Positions 21,110 to 33,974 are shown, counted from the first letter of the stretch. The stretch is 64,000 nt of DNA from Casuarius casuarius (GCA_003342895.1 PTFA01000005.1:4927909-4991908); one strand, 5' to 3'. Numbers and translations: made by a program. Notes: a model not told the origin generated them from the sequence alone.

Positions 21110-21440
21110 TCTCGCCCAATTAGTGTCTATTCCTAATATCAGTTAAGCTAATTGCCTCAAATGCAAAATGGATACGCAGATTTGCATAGATAGCTAGAGG
21201 CTATCCCTAGCATGCTAATGAAGTATATGCAATGAATCCAAAATCTGGATTTCGGAGCCAAATACTCAAATATAAAAAGGAATTAAAAGCATTTGCTTGG
21301 TAGTGAAGAATCAATTATTAGCCAGTCACCAAAAATCATTCAGTCCCAGCAGATTTAAATGGCTTGCATAAATATTTCCCCTTCACTTTGTTATAATTTG
21401 CATTGCCTCATCTAGGCTCCCTGAAAGCAGGGCCATAAAA
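21110..21440. promoter_or_regulatory. Candidate enhancer: paired POU octamers and homeodomain motifs
   Basis: Two perfect ATTTGCAT octamers lie at 21180-21187 and 21396-21403, in a block rich in TAAT-core words (CCAATTAGTG near 21117, GCTAATTGCC near 21148, CATGCTAATGAAG near 21211, TCAATTATTAGCC near 21311). The density of POU and homeodomain words is typical of neural enhancers, and the block sits 0.6-0.9 kb upstream of coding exon 2 of a gene strongly expressed in neural progenitors. AT-rich sequence produces some TAAT words by chance, so this is a candidate only. Confidence 0.35.
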
Positions 21441-22479
21441 ACAACTGAATATGTTACAACTGAACAACATCCCATTTCCCAGAGACACCTCTCAAGTCTG
21501 CAGCAGGGTACAAAGAGAGTGGACTACAGACTAGTTGGACGGAAGGATTCCCCACCCTTTCTTTAAACCAGGGCCCATGCCATTCATGCTATGCCAGTGA
21601 ACAGAGGAAGGTGCCAAGGGCACTAGCCATTAAGACAGCCTTAAAGACTCCACAAAACTGATACTACAAAGAGGGTAAAGGCAACCTGAGTTCTTTTTGC
21701 TGAACACAGCAAACCTAGTGGAAAAATAATTCTCACCATGAACATAGAGCAAAATGTATTTGAAATTTAATTTGGCACTTTTCAGTATCTCCTGCTGGCA
21801 ACCATCTTGTTCCAAAGCAACATAATTGTAACTGGACATGGACAACAGGAGAGCAATCCCAAACATCAGAGACTTTTAAGTATCCACCTTTAATATTATG
21901 CTAAAAGTGAGATGAGAAATTTTAATAAGCAGGTTTGTTTAAATAAAGTTCATGTGTAGACTGCAAGAGACCTGGCATTTAAATGTCTGAAGCAGCTGTC
22001 ATTAGCATCAGTTTGGTTTACTTCAAAGGCTAGTCCTGTCATGAAAAAAAGGCCACCAGTGTTTTCAAGGGCATTCCGAACTTAAACAGAGCCTGGAGCA
22101 AGAGCATACAAGAACCCTGCACAAGCTATAGGTTGTTTTTTCCTCCCTTCTGCTAAGTTTCTATTCAAAGCCTCATATCCTTTACAGAAAATGAAACAAA
22201 ATAAAACAAAATACGCAACTTGCTTCTTCACTTAGCTTTCATTGCAGACTGGTTCTCCATAACTAAACATAGTTACAACACTGCAAGCATGTCAGCCTTC
22301 TCCTCTTCAGCCCCTTTCCTTCGGAGCAACTTTGCCATCTGTAGCACTGCACCTCATCTCATGCCCCATTTCCACTATAATTTACCTTCTTACTCCTCTC
22401 TTCCAAACTATTAACTAGCACTCCTTAGTTGAAGAAGCATTAACAGCTGGCATGGAAATATATACAGAAAGAGAGCTGC

Positions 22480-22700
22480 CGTAATTAGTTCCATAATCCA
22501 AGACACCGCTCCAGAGCGCTGTCTGGGAGCATTAGAACCTGGCACAAGGCTGTACCAGTGGGTTTGCCGCATGGGAAGTCAGCGCGTGTAGGAGAAGCAC
22601 CGTGATGGCTTAAGCCTCCCTTCTGAACCACTGCTACCTGCCCCAGAGAACCAGAATGTGGTAAACTGCACCCTGTGCTGTTAGCAGTCGCGGGGAGCTG
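22480..22700 (-). promoter_or_regulatory. CpG-enriched patch, possible alternative 5' exon or promoter
   Basis: About eight CpGs (ACCGCTC, AGCGCTG, GCCGCATG, CAGCGCGTG, CACCGTG, GTCGCGG) fall within about 220 bases, far above the surrounding density. On the PTN strand a plausible splice donor, GGGGCAG followed by GTAGCAG, lies at 22637. A first exon ending there would splice 2.1 kb onward to the exon 2 acceptor. There is no sequence match to a known PTN 5' UTR that I can confirm. Confidence 0.2.
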
Positions 22701-23439
22701 TGAATCATTGACTCCAGGAAAGCTGCATTAGTTGAACAAAGCCCCTAACACAAATTTGTAAAATCGATACTATTTTCCCTGAAAGAAAAGCAGAAAAAAT
22801 ACCTATTTTGAGTCTGAAATGCTCCAGAAGCCCTATGAACAAACGAACAAAAACATCATGGAGCCTTGATATAGCATATTTGCCTAAGACCCCAAGTCTC
22901 CCTGCAGCCAAAATATTTGCCAAGTTGTCCAAGACAAACACCAAACCTGCAGATATGTATATCCCTCTGGCAGAGAGCGCCAGCCTCTTTCTTGAAATGC
23001 CTTTGCTATTAATTATAAACAAGTGAACAGACGTGTAATACAGAATGCCTTGCTTCACATCATACAAACATCTAGAATCTGATATAACTGATGCAACTAC
23101 AGAAAATTATGTAATTGTTTTGTACATGATAACTCAGCAAGGGCAGGTGCTCCCAGGAAATTACAAACATCACCCTATGCCCTGTATTCAGTAAAAATAC
23201 CAGATATTTTTTCAGAAAGCTGTAAAATCCCACCTTTTAATAATAAGTAGGTGTTTCATAACATGCAAAACAGATGCCGCTTTGATGTTTTCATTTTTGT
23301 AATGAGTTTTCCATTTACACCAATGATAACACGCAGATCTTGTGTGAAGAAGGAAAAGTGTTTCCAAAATCCTGTATGACAGCCACTGAACAGAGCAAGA
23401 CAGAAGAATTTAAAGAACTGGCAATGGTATTTACAATCA

Positions 23440-23560
23440 ACAGAAAAGGAAGAGTCAAAAATAAAAAAGAAAGAAAGACAAGAGACACTTGGGATGGAGG
23501 AAGTTGCAGTAAACAAGAGAGAAAAGGTAAAGAGAGAGAAAGAGGGTTTAGAACAATTTA
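23440..23560. repeat. Purine-rich low-complexity tract
   Basis: About 120 bases are dominated by A and G (AAAGAAAGAAAGACAAGAGA and GAGAGAGAAAGAG-like units) with no fixed period. It explains the lysine/arginine/glutamate-rich frame on the plus strand. Confidence 0.7.
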
Positions 23561-25139
23561 AAGGGTGAGCTGGAACAAGATCAAAAGAAGAGAGTAAGTA
23601 TAAAAAGACACGGCTAAAATCATGAAAAGAGCATCAAAACAAGAACGAGAGAAGAGAGAAACAGTTAATGAGAGTTAAACACTAAAAAAAGAGAGTGTTA
23701 TGAAAACATGAAGTGTGTAATGAGGTGAGGACTGAAGCACAACTGAAATGTACTGCAGCAAGTGGCTTCTCCCAACAAAATCAAGGCACAGGAATTATTT
23801 CACTCTAACAGTTGATTTCACAATCAATCTCTGCTAGCTAGCAAAAATGAAAAGAAAATAAAAAATTGAGAGGCGATCAGAAAATGGATGAGTTCATCCA
23901 CCATTCATGCGTGAGTTCAATTGCACACTGAGCTCCAGAGAGTCAGGCACAAGTCATACTATGTCTGCAGCTTAAAGGATCTTTGGAGTGGAGCTCGAGC
24001 CTCCCACTCCAAATCCTTCACTACTTCTTGGCCCTATTTTACAGTCACATCCATCCCTCCTGAAACTTCATTAAGTCATTCATTCCCTGTGTTGAGTACC
24101 ATTCCCATGACCAAATGTACCAACTCTTCAAGGAAATATCTATTCCTGGGCCTGCAGCACAGAGCTCCCAAATCAACTAGGGGCCAATACCATACCCACA
24201 TAGTGCAGCACTTTGATATGCAGACACATCCGCTTGGGTCCAGAAACATGACAGACATGTTCATACAGTGCCGCTCCTGGTCTAATGAGCCCAAAAAGTT
24301 TATTCCCTCCAACACCAGACCCTGCAGACACGGCTTGCTGCTTCCACATCCAAGTTAGCATCACGGAGGTGACCCAAGTGTGCTCACAGTGCATTCCTTA
24401 CACCTTTGCACCTCAGTTAGAGCCACACCAGTGAACCTGGCTTGCACTATCTGTGCTCATGCAATAAACGCACACAGCTTCTCCATTTCTCATGGCCGTT
24501 TTCTTCATCTGCTCCAATTTGAACATGCCTTTCCTGAACGCAAGCATCCAGAACAAAACACACCATTTCAGATGAAGAACCATTGGTGAGCAACAATGTT
24601 TATTTTTCCTAGCCCTACTGAAGCTATCATATGCAGCACATCCTAGGATCACACATGCCTTCTGCATTTTTTTTTTCTTTCTGTTAATAACTATTACTCG
24701 CAAGCCCTCTTCTTCATCTGTTCTTTTCAAAGTAACTGGCAAGGTCCCACCTTATAGAAGCAATATGTTTTCTTAGTCCGTATGAGTATCACCTTCTACT
24801 CTGAACTATTAGGTTTTGTCACACGACTTAAGCCATCCACATCTTCCAGCTTGGGCAGTATAATATGCCAAACATCATCTGTGCTTACAGTGCTGTTACT
24901 CTGTAACACAGTATTATCATTAAGTAATGGGCCACAGGCTTTGTACTGAGTTTGCAAGGCCTTAGGACTGAGGCTTGTCAGGTTTACACTGTCTGAACTT
25001 TCCTCGACCTATCTACAGCTTCGTTTCATTTGGTTCAGCTGTAACACCAATTATTCCAGCTGACCAGGTGGCTATGGCTAATATGTTTTACTTTAGTTTA
25101 TCTTTGAATGGTACCACCCAGGTTTTATGACTCTAACAA

Positions 25140-25620
25140 AACGACATAGTAGAGAGAACTACAGGCCTGGTGTCTTAGCAGAGGCCTGGAGAAGCTGAGG
25201 CGCAGGAGAAGTCCAGGCACGGGATGATTCAAGATGGGACACAGACTCGACAACAGAGATCCCACAGCTATAAACCACTTAGCAACGGGCAGTTAAAGAA
25301 AGGCAGACCTGGGGCTGGACAAAACTGGTCTGAGGGGTAACAAAGAGAACAAAGAAATAGTATCTAACATATGTAAAAGGCACCAACCATATATAGTAAA
25401 TTCAGTTATAACATTGAGCAGCCGACCAGTGAAGAAAGAGCAAGGCGTAAAAGCATGTTAGCAAACATAAAACTGACCTCAAGTGGCTCCTACAGCGAGG
25501 AAGAAGAAACCATCAGCATGAACCTTGTATTTTCCCAGCGGAGGACTCCAGATGCTAACGACTTGCCTTAACACTCCCACCACCACCACCAGAATGAAAC
25601 CACCAACCTCAGCACCCAGA
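25140..25620. mobile_element. Possible LTR-type or unclassified interspersed repeat
   Basis: About ten CpGs are packed into this segment while both flanks are nearly CpG-free, suggesting a younger insertion or a constrained element. It contains GGCCTGGTGTCTTAGCAGAG and a (CAC)5-like run (25578-25591). No terminal repeats, primer-binding site, coding frames or target duplication could be picked out, so the class is uncertain. No viral coding sequence is present. Confidence 0.3.
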
Positions 25621-26698
25621 GGGCTAGGGCAGGGTGAGTATAACATCAGGAAAAGTGGTAGAAACTAAGAAGTGTTTGTCTAATAATTTTAACTGTATTA
25701 TTACTGAAACTTCTTCTGCCTAGATGAATTCTCTCTCTTTCTGTAATAATTACATCTGGACTAATAATGATTCTTGGATTAGGCTGTTAAGATTTCATTT
25801 ACACTACCAATAAATTCTTGGTTTTATATAAATTTATATAGAAGTTGTGCTTACTCTTTGCCCATAAACAAAATTTTGAGCATAAGAATGCCTCCCAACT
25901 TTGTTATTTAGCACACTATCATTTTTATCCCATGATCAGAAATAAATAAAATAAATCCCCAAATCAGACTTGAGAAATTCTTACAGCCCAATGTTTCTGT
26001 TCACAGCACAGCTCATTTTGAGTCCTCTTTAAGTTCCTTACCCATGTTAGAACTACCTTTTGTGTGAATCCCCATTTTTTCTGATTGATTTAATAATTTG
26101 TCAAATCCCATAACAAATGCTTTAATAAATCCCAGTTAGATTAGTCCCAGATTAGTCAAGTCTAGAAAATCAGTTTTCAAGCAAGCTAGTTTGGGAGATC
26201 AGTCTCCTTTCAGTAAATACATACTGTTTAATGAAACTTAACATTTACTTCCAATTCTTAAATTATTGTCTTATTCAAAATTTGTTCCATTTCACAGTCA
26301 TCAAGAGCAGACTAACAGGTCTGCAGTTACTTGGATCGGTTAAATATAAATATTTGCTATGCTCCAGTCACACAGCACCAGGAAGTATTGGATGTGTATT
26401 TTAACAATATTTCTTAACAGATCTGAAATGGCATGTGCCATTTTTGCAGTATTCTGGCATGGAAATATATAGTTTTCTCTGTAAAAGAGAAGTTGAGAAC
26501 ATTTAGCTCTTAGAGTTTGATCTCTGTGACAGCTACAGAAATTTCTGCTTCCTCCTCTGTCTCATTAGCCGTCAGATACATGCCGCTGTGCTTTCTATGA
26601 TCTTACTTATGGAAAACTGAGGCAAATACCCACAGTTTTGGAGCCAGACTTGTAAACATCCAAACTGTAATCCCTCACTGTAAAGTGTTCTCCCTCCC

Positions 26699-26728
26699 TC
26701 ACACACGTGTACACACACACACACACAC
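26699..26728. repeat. CA microsatellite
   Basis: A short CACACACGTGTACACACACA-type dinucleotide run with a central ACGTGT interruption. It accounts for the Val-Cys-rich frame on the minus strand. Confidence 0.8.
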
Positions 26729-28119
26729 TTACTTTGTTGTCTTTATTTGCAAGACTAGAAAAACCTTTTATATTTGCTTTCAATTTCTCTCGCAAGATTT
26801 AAGTTAGCTTAATTTTTGGAAAGTCACACAGCAGTCTACCATTTCTGGACTTCCAAGACACTTTCTTAAGTGATCAGTATCATTTTTCTAAATTTCTATG
26901 GGCTCCTGAAAGCACTTTAATGGGTTTGGAACTCCTCTCTAGAGGCTCCCCCCTCCCCCCCACCTTTTTTTTTTGAGGACACAAATTTCAAGGGTTTTTT
27001 TGTCTGTGATACAAAGAGATTTGAAACAGTCTCTTATTAAAAATATTGCATCGTTGAGCCCAGTCCACTTTACCAATTTCCTTAATTTCTCAGAATTTAC
27101 GTTTTAAAATCAAAAACCTTAATTAGACGTCATTTGACATGAACTGAATCATCTTGTTAATGTTTGATCCAGAGTTATATTTAAAGAATAGCTTTTCTGT
27201 AAGGTCATGCTGAAATAAATTCTAAAATAACATCAACTTATCATAGCCCTTTGTAGCAGGTATTGAAGAAATCATGTCCTCAAATATCTAGCCTATATTA
27301 TTATTATTAGCATCATTTGCCCTCTAATCTAAATCTGGAAAGATATACCTTTTTTTAAGAGCTCCTTATGATACTTTCCTCATGTACAAGATCACAAAGA
27401 CTTCTACCAAAATCCACGTCCAACTTTGGGTTGACACAAAACCAGTAGATATTTTTTTCCTTACTTCTCCAAAGCAGTTTTGAGTCATGTGAATTCTGTG
27501 TTATACATACTAGTAGGTTTTTTTTTTTAACACTGTATCACTAATTTCCATTACAGCTATACCATTTTTACTCTGATTTCTATTTTTTCTGGACATACCC
27601 TTCAAGTCCTATGTGCCAATCATGATTATTAATTCAGTGTGTGTGGACCAACCCAGTAACATCCATATGTTCACTTCAAGCAAAAATGCAAGTATAGCTT
27701 AGGGGTTTAAGCCTGTAAGTGAGCCAAGGTTTGTGAGGAAAGAAAATACCTTTAATTACCACAAACAATTGGTCTAAATTGGTCTACCAAAAGATACTTT
27801 CTCTGCCAAAACACCCTTGCCTTTTTCTCACTAGTAACCGTAGTTATGTTTAAAAAAAAAAATTTTAAGAAAAACTACTAGAACAATGATGAAATGCCAG
27901 GTTTTCTTGGGTCAAACTAAATAATGAAATGATATTTTATCCTCATTTTTTGAGGGAGGGGTTGGTGAGGGAACAACAACAACAAAAAAGCAGTAATGCA
28001 TTTTCTCAAAGACCTACAGCTACTGCATCAAGCATCACAAAAAGATGCAAAATCTATGTGATCATTTCTCTTTTTCCTTATACGTCCCTGTGAGGGATCT
28101 GTACTCTTCTGTGATACAG

Positions 28120-28354
28120 CCATGAAATTTTGGGAGCTACATCAGCAACACCAATCGTTGGTGGCCAGCAGTCTCAGTCTGTGTGCTAACAAAGCAGTTC
28201 AAAGTGGTGCAGGAAATCATCAGCCCTACGGAAAAAAGCTGCCTGCACTTCAGCAGCAGGAAGACGGCTGGTTCGCGAGGGCTGCATCCCACTCCTCAGC
28301 CTCTGGGTCACTGCTTCAACAAGAACAAAACCGCGCAGCCAGTGGGTTGATCGG
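28120..28354 (+). other. Exon-like open segment with splice-site signals, unidentified
   Basis: The segment is preceded by a pyrimidine-containing CTTCTGTGATACAG acceptor-like sequence, begins CCATGAAA, stays open for 78 codons and meets a donor-like GGGTGAGC at 28355. It is richer in G+C and keeps about seven CpGs, unlike its AT-rich flanks. The frame (28122-28358) reads as Gln/Ser/Ala-rich with QQQE and QQEQN stretches. I recognise no domain. It could be an exon of an antisense lncRNA or a decayed coding insertion, or chance. Confidence 0.2.
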
Positions 28355-31300
28355 GTGAGCAAAAGGGTAGAGAATCAGGGAGTTTCTACTACCAGGCAGT
28401 TCTCAGCTTTTCTTTTTTTCACCTACTCTCCTTACCCTTAGCAAACTTTTTTTCTTTTTTTTAACTGGCATTTACCCTCAGCTACAGCACAGGGCACCCG
28501 TAATGACAGGCCTGAATCAAACGGTTCAGTTAAAACAGAAAAAAAGCACAGCATGACCCTGATGACAAGCCCAAGTCAAATGCTTCACTTCAAAAATTGC
28601 AGCGTGCAGCTTAGGGACTACATTTTTCAATATGTAATTAACTTCATGTTCTCTTCTCAACATGGACAGCATTAAGGAGCAGAAAAATGAACCTTGAGAC
28701 CAGCGGGTTATGCCAATGCTGCGAAAATAAGCAGGGGAACTAAGAGTTGCATGAATATAGAAAATTATTAAAATGTAAACGAAGAAAATGTTGAAAACAA
28801 TGCTCAATTAGCATTCCCTGTCTAGCTTTGTTTAAGCAAATAAACTAAAGTAATTAGTCAACTTGTGGATAACAGTTCCCCTAGCCTTTGATATTTGTAT
28901 AGTTGATTGTGTGCTTGTCTCTTGCATCAAGCTAAGGCAAGCACACATGCTGTGGATATTTTATATTTCTAGTTCCCTGGACAGAAATTAATAGTTCAGG
29001 TTGATAACAGATACTTGTGGGAACATAAATTCTCCCTTTTAATGCAGGGCATAATTTAGACTGACTTAAGACTTGAGAAAACAGCTGGCCCAAAAAATAC
29101 AGAAAGAATATTTTTTCCATTGAAAATGTTTTGTCAAAGTTGAAATGTTTCATGGGAGAACATCAACAAAACAAGATGGCAACTTTTTGAAGTTATTTTT
29201 ATGAATTAAGTTTATTTTTGTTCTTACTATCTCCATAATATTAAACTGTATTCCCTACCATAAAAATATAATTTTATAGGAGCCATACAAAGCATCCTGC
29301 TGTTTCACACAGGCAGAATCTCCAAACACTTCTGCAATTCAGTATCAGATCCAGAAATCTGGATCTGCATTTGGGCTTATTATTAGCCAGCTCAGGAAGC
29401 ATCAAGAGCCATCCAACTCCTTCACTGCAAATTTCAAGCAAAATTTTGCCAACCCAGAGAACCATAGTCTGTATCTGGTCACAGAAGGAGGAACCGATTC
29501 ATTTCATTTTGAAAGATGACGATATTTGGTAAAAACTTAGCATTCACGCAGTAGTGCTGCGTACACAAATATAAGGGTAACCAATAGTTGTTTCTATGCA
29601 GTAAAGTGTAGCAAGTGGAAACATGGTGCTAAACAAACACAAGTAGTAGTATGAGTGGTTAAAAGGCCAGTGAACCAACACTCTAAACAGAGAGGGGCAA
29701 AACCTTCCAAAAGAGATTTAAAATTCTATGCTTCCCTCTTTCCAAATCTGCAACCTGAGATTTCATAAAAGTGATTTTATTTTCAGAAAGCCCAGGGCAC
29801 ACACTTTAAAAAAATTAAAAAATCATTAGTCCTTCAATTCATACGATGCTTGGCCCCCCCAGGCACTCACATTTTTCATTACAAGAGTCTTTCTTCCTTT
29901 CAACATCATCACAAGAAATACACATTTTTAGTATTATAAGCTGATATTAGGAAATTAACCCTGTCAAGTAAAAGAGTGAAAAAGCCATACTGGCCTTTTA
30001 AGAGAAGCACATTGTACATTTATTAAATGTAAAGTGGGAGGTTGATAGGTCTCTCTTGGTTCCTAGCCAGCGTGTAGAGATGATTTTCCTAGCACTGGCC
30101 TTCAAAATTTCTCTCTTAGAAACTACACTGTTCAAATGAATGTTACTCTTGAAAATCAGTTTTCTCTCCTTCTCCTCTCCCCATCGCTTCTTTTTCTCTC
30201 ATCCACAACACACACATTTTTATCCTCCGCCTTGCTCATGGTGACCTGAGTCAGTCATGGCTTTCAAGTGACAACTAATACTGACTGCTACACCTATCTC
30301 CTCTATTAACCTTCTCTTCCCACAGCTCTAGTTGAGAGGCTTCGAAACAAAAAGGAAACAAAACACAAAACAAGGCTGAAGTTTCAGTTCATTCTACTGT
30401 ATTCCTGGCTTTTAACTAGAAGCCCCTTTTAAGCCACTTCTGTTACAGCAGTTTTGGTCTCTCTGCTCATCCCACAATGATCTCAATTGCTGTAAATATC
30501 ACTATTTATAAGACACACCGGGTTTCTTCATACTTTCATTTTCAAGACGAGAGACTTCAAAACTGTCCTGGATTTGACATACCAAGAAGACCACAGAAGA
30601 CCCACCTTGTTCTCTACGTTTTTGTTGTTGTTTCAGTGAGACAAAGTCAGAGACGCTGACTCAGCTGTCTTGTGCATCACCTGCAATAGCGTATCCCTCC
30701 CGGAGAAACCACCTGCTCTAGTCATGAGTTTCCCCAGCTGGTAAATCTTCTCACTTCCTTCTCTTTCACCTTGTTCTTTACCACTTTAATGAATTCCAAT
30801 ATGCAGAAAATATAGCTGCTTGATAATGGCAGAGGGACAAAGCAAGTCTATCTGAAAACAAGCTCTTGTTACAGTTACTCCTTCTGCCTCCTTTCCCCCT
30901 GCCTTTGCCCGAATTCACCAGTTTGTGATCTACCTAACTTCTTCTGCTTGCCCGGGATTGTTAACACAAAAGGTATCTTTTCATGGCTTTGCAATGCCTC
31001 AGACAAGTGTCCAGATCACTATTGTTTAGGTACCATGATACAACAAGACTAGAAAAGGCCAAATAAATACCGTAATATGGAGTCTTCTGGTATAAGAAAT
31101 GCAGCTGACACCTCCTTGTCTAGCTACCGTTTCCTTCTACCAGAGATGAATTTGGGTACCATCTGAAAATGTTAAGAGTGAGGGGTCGCATAGCCTCATC
31201 CCTTTGCTACATGCAGGGGAGGCAAGGAGGAGAGTTCCTCGTTGTCCCTTACTGGCAAAGGGAAAATTTTCTTCTCTATTCCAAAATTTTTTATTGATAC

Positions 31301-31651
31301 AGAATAAAATTATAAGGCCTGATTTTCTTGCTTGCAATAGATATAACAAGGTGCTACAAACAGCACAAGTCAGAAGAACAGGAACGATCAATGAATATAA
31401 CTAGTTTTGTACTTGGGTACACAGCCAAGGATTACTGCTTTTACTATGAGGAAAAAAAATGTGTACAGATATATACTGATTTCACCACAGTCCCAGTGGT
31501 CATACCATTATTGAGAATGTGCCATGATTTGAGAGATGTTTAATCTGTGATATGCTTTTCACAATGAACAGCTGTACTGTATAAGCCAGGCAGTTGCCTC
31601 CACTGTATTCTCATTCTCATTTCCTCCTTCTGCACTAATGAGGATGTTTTC

Positions 31652-31745
31652 AGCTGGATGACACTGGGCAAATAACAGCGTCTGTCACTATCCCCATTTC
31701 TCCATCTATGAAATGGGGATAATAGCACTTGCCTCCTTCATAAAA
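31652..31745 (+). mobile_element. MIR-like (CORE-SINE) remnant
   Basis: The order GATGACACTGGGCAAATAAC, TATCCCCATTTCTCCATCTA, TGAAATGGGGATAATAGCAC and TTGCCTCCTTCATAA parallels the MIR reverse-strand layout ('gaccttgggcaagtca', 'tttcctcatctgtaaaatgggga', 'taatagtacctacctcat'). This is the clearest ancient SINE match in the window. Confidence 0.75.
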
Positions 31746-31770
31746 ACAAACAAACAAACAAACAAAAAAA
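31746..31770. repeat. (CAAA)n microsatellite
   Basis: About five CAAA units and a terminal A run immediately follow the MIR-like remnant. Such tails commonly grow at the 3' ends of old retroposons. Confidence 0.85.
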
Positions 31771-33019
31771 GAATTGAGAAATCCATAATGAAAAGCATTA
31801 TATGGGGGAGGGATAATTTTATTATCCAGCATCAACTGCAGCTTGCTCTGCTCTCCTGGATCTTTGTGTTTCTGCAGTTCCAGGCTTTCAGCAGAGGGAC
31901 CTGACCACCCTTGGGCAGAGAAGAAGGGCAGCAACAATGTGCAGCTCCCCTGGGTCAGCACATCGTCACGGGAAAGCTGCAAGACACAGCAGGATCCCTT
32001 TACCTTTGATAGGTACCTTTCCCTGAGAGTTTTCAGCTTTTGTCAAATATTTGAGTTTTTCTTTGCCTGAGCTGACTGTCAGTTTGGGGAGGTTTTCCCC
32101 CAGTCAGCCTCTGGGAAATAGTCTGTACTCCTAAAGAAAATAGCCCATTTTGTTATTTCCTTTACTCATTATGACTCCCTGTCTCCTCTGCTGTCTGCCT
32201 GTTCAGATGACACTCCAAAATATGCAATGCAGTCAGAAAACTATTTAAGCTGAAAGCACATGGCCTCTCACCTATGCCCTCCATTAATCTTTTTGAAGGA
32301 TTGTCAACCCTGCATATTTTTTTTCTGAGAAATTGTCTCCTTGCTTCAAATAACAAAAATCTCACAGCATTGGAACAGCTATGCAGAAATGAAAGGGGGA
32401 AATTAATTCAACCAAAAGAAATGCAATGTGCAAATGAAACTGAGATTTCAGCCACACTGGAACACAGCACTAAAACATGTTTTTAAATCGTTCTCCTCCA
32501 GAAGCAGTTAGTGAGCAGAGGGCAGCAGTTTTGCAGCATGCTCTCTCCCCTTTGCCAGGCAGAAAGCAAATGGCATCACTGAGGCACATGTTCCATTTAC
32601 CATGATGCTGACCAGTCAGCAAAGAGAGAGAAGAGCACAGACCTCATCTTCTGCAATTAGTATTCCCCAGACTTCACAACCCTTCCTCTTTAACTAGGGC
32701 TTTAAGAATTGCCTCTTATTCCAGTGTATTTAACAACCACGCAGCAAGGGCCCTACCTTGAATTCACAAAAGGACATTCACCATGGCATTTAATGGGAAC
32801 AAAAAAAAATGAGTTCCCTGTTCAGAGATGAGAGCCTGGCCAATATTCACCACAACCGCGTTAGCGCTAGTAACAAGCAACACCTTGCGATGACTGCAGT
32901 GAAGTGCTGGCAAGCACCAGTGACAGTGGACACCAGCAAATAGCAGTATTCTGTGGCAGCATGTCAAAGTAGTATCTCCACCCATAGCAGGTCATCCTAG
33001 AAACAGGCAGATCAGGGGA

Positions 33020-33175
33020 AGAGAGGGAAATGCCATCATCTTCACTTGGCAGAACAGAAACTGAGGTTTGGTGATATAAAGCAACTTGCCTGTAATTATC
33101 CAGAAAGTCTGTGACAGAGATAGGAACTTTTTTCAGACAAAAGTTCAGTCTAGTACCTTAACTGGCAAAGTGTCC
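33020..33175 (+). mobile_element. MIR-like remnant in opposite orientation
   Basis: The sequence runs CAGAAACTGAGGTTTGGTGA, AAGCAACTTGCCTGTAATTA, TCTGTGACAGAGATAGGAAC and AGTCTAGTACCTTAAC. This follows the forward MIR order 'gaaactgaggcacagagaggt', 'aagtaacttgcccaaggtca', 'gtggcagagccaggat' and 'ccagtgctcttaac'. It lies about 1.3 kb from the other MIR-like copy and in the opposite orientation. Confidence 0.7.
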
Positions 33176-33750
33176 TAGACAGAAGGTCCCATTTTCAAAT
33201 ACCACCAGGAAGACAGAGCTGCCATTTTTGCTCCTGTTACTTATCTTCCCTACCTTAGGTTTCATATTTCTACCCAGGGCAAAAAAATGTCAAGGCATAC
33301 TACAGCTATACCATCTGATGCAGACTGCTGAGGACAAAGCAGTACAGCATGCATTCCATGAGAGCAGCCTTTTGGGCTTTTAGATTGTTGGGCTGTTTTG
33401 CTATACTCCATAAAATCTAACTGACACCTTCCATTTTGGAAGTCAATACAGAGCTGCATGCTCTCACCAAAATTCTGGTAGCTACAGAAGAAATCTGCAT
33501 GCTGCTGTAGGAGGGCTTTCCAGGGGACACTGTGCCTGGCAGCTACATTCCAGCCATGCAACAGGTCAAAATACTTTCAATTTTTTCATGTCTGTTTTCA
33601 TCCAGCCACAAGAGAGAGGTGTGTGTGGGTGTATATGTTTGTGCATGTATTTCGTAAATCATTAGCCTTCTCTGTTATCTTCCTCATCTGCTGAAAGATA
33701 CTTGGAAAATATATTAGAAAAAAAAACCCTCAAAAATTCTTATTACCTGA

Positions 33751-33875
33751 CATCTCCTCTCTAGTCTGATATTCACTGTCTCTCCCTGTTCTTTTAATTA
33801 TCCTTCCAGCTCTCATCTTCTCTAATCCCAGCTCTCTCCCATCCCCTCCCTCCCCTCCCCTTCTTTCCTTGATCC
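33751..33875. repeat. Pyrimidine-rich low-complexity tract
   Basis: A CT-rich stretch including CATCCCCTCCCTCCCCTCCC lies about 100 bases before the assembly gap. Such sequence can block polymerases and may help explain the gap. Confidence 0.7.
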
Positions 33876-33974
33876 TTGTATACACACTTTTGGACAGAAT
33901 ATCTTCATGAGTCATTATGTATCTTATGGCTGCTTCAGGTCATAGAGTTCTCTTAAGACCGTTAAAACAACTCA

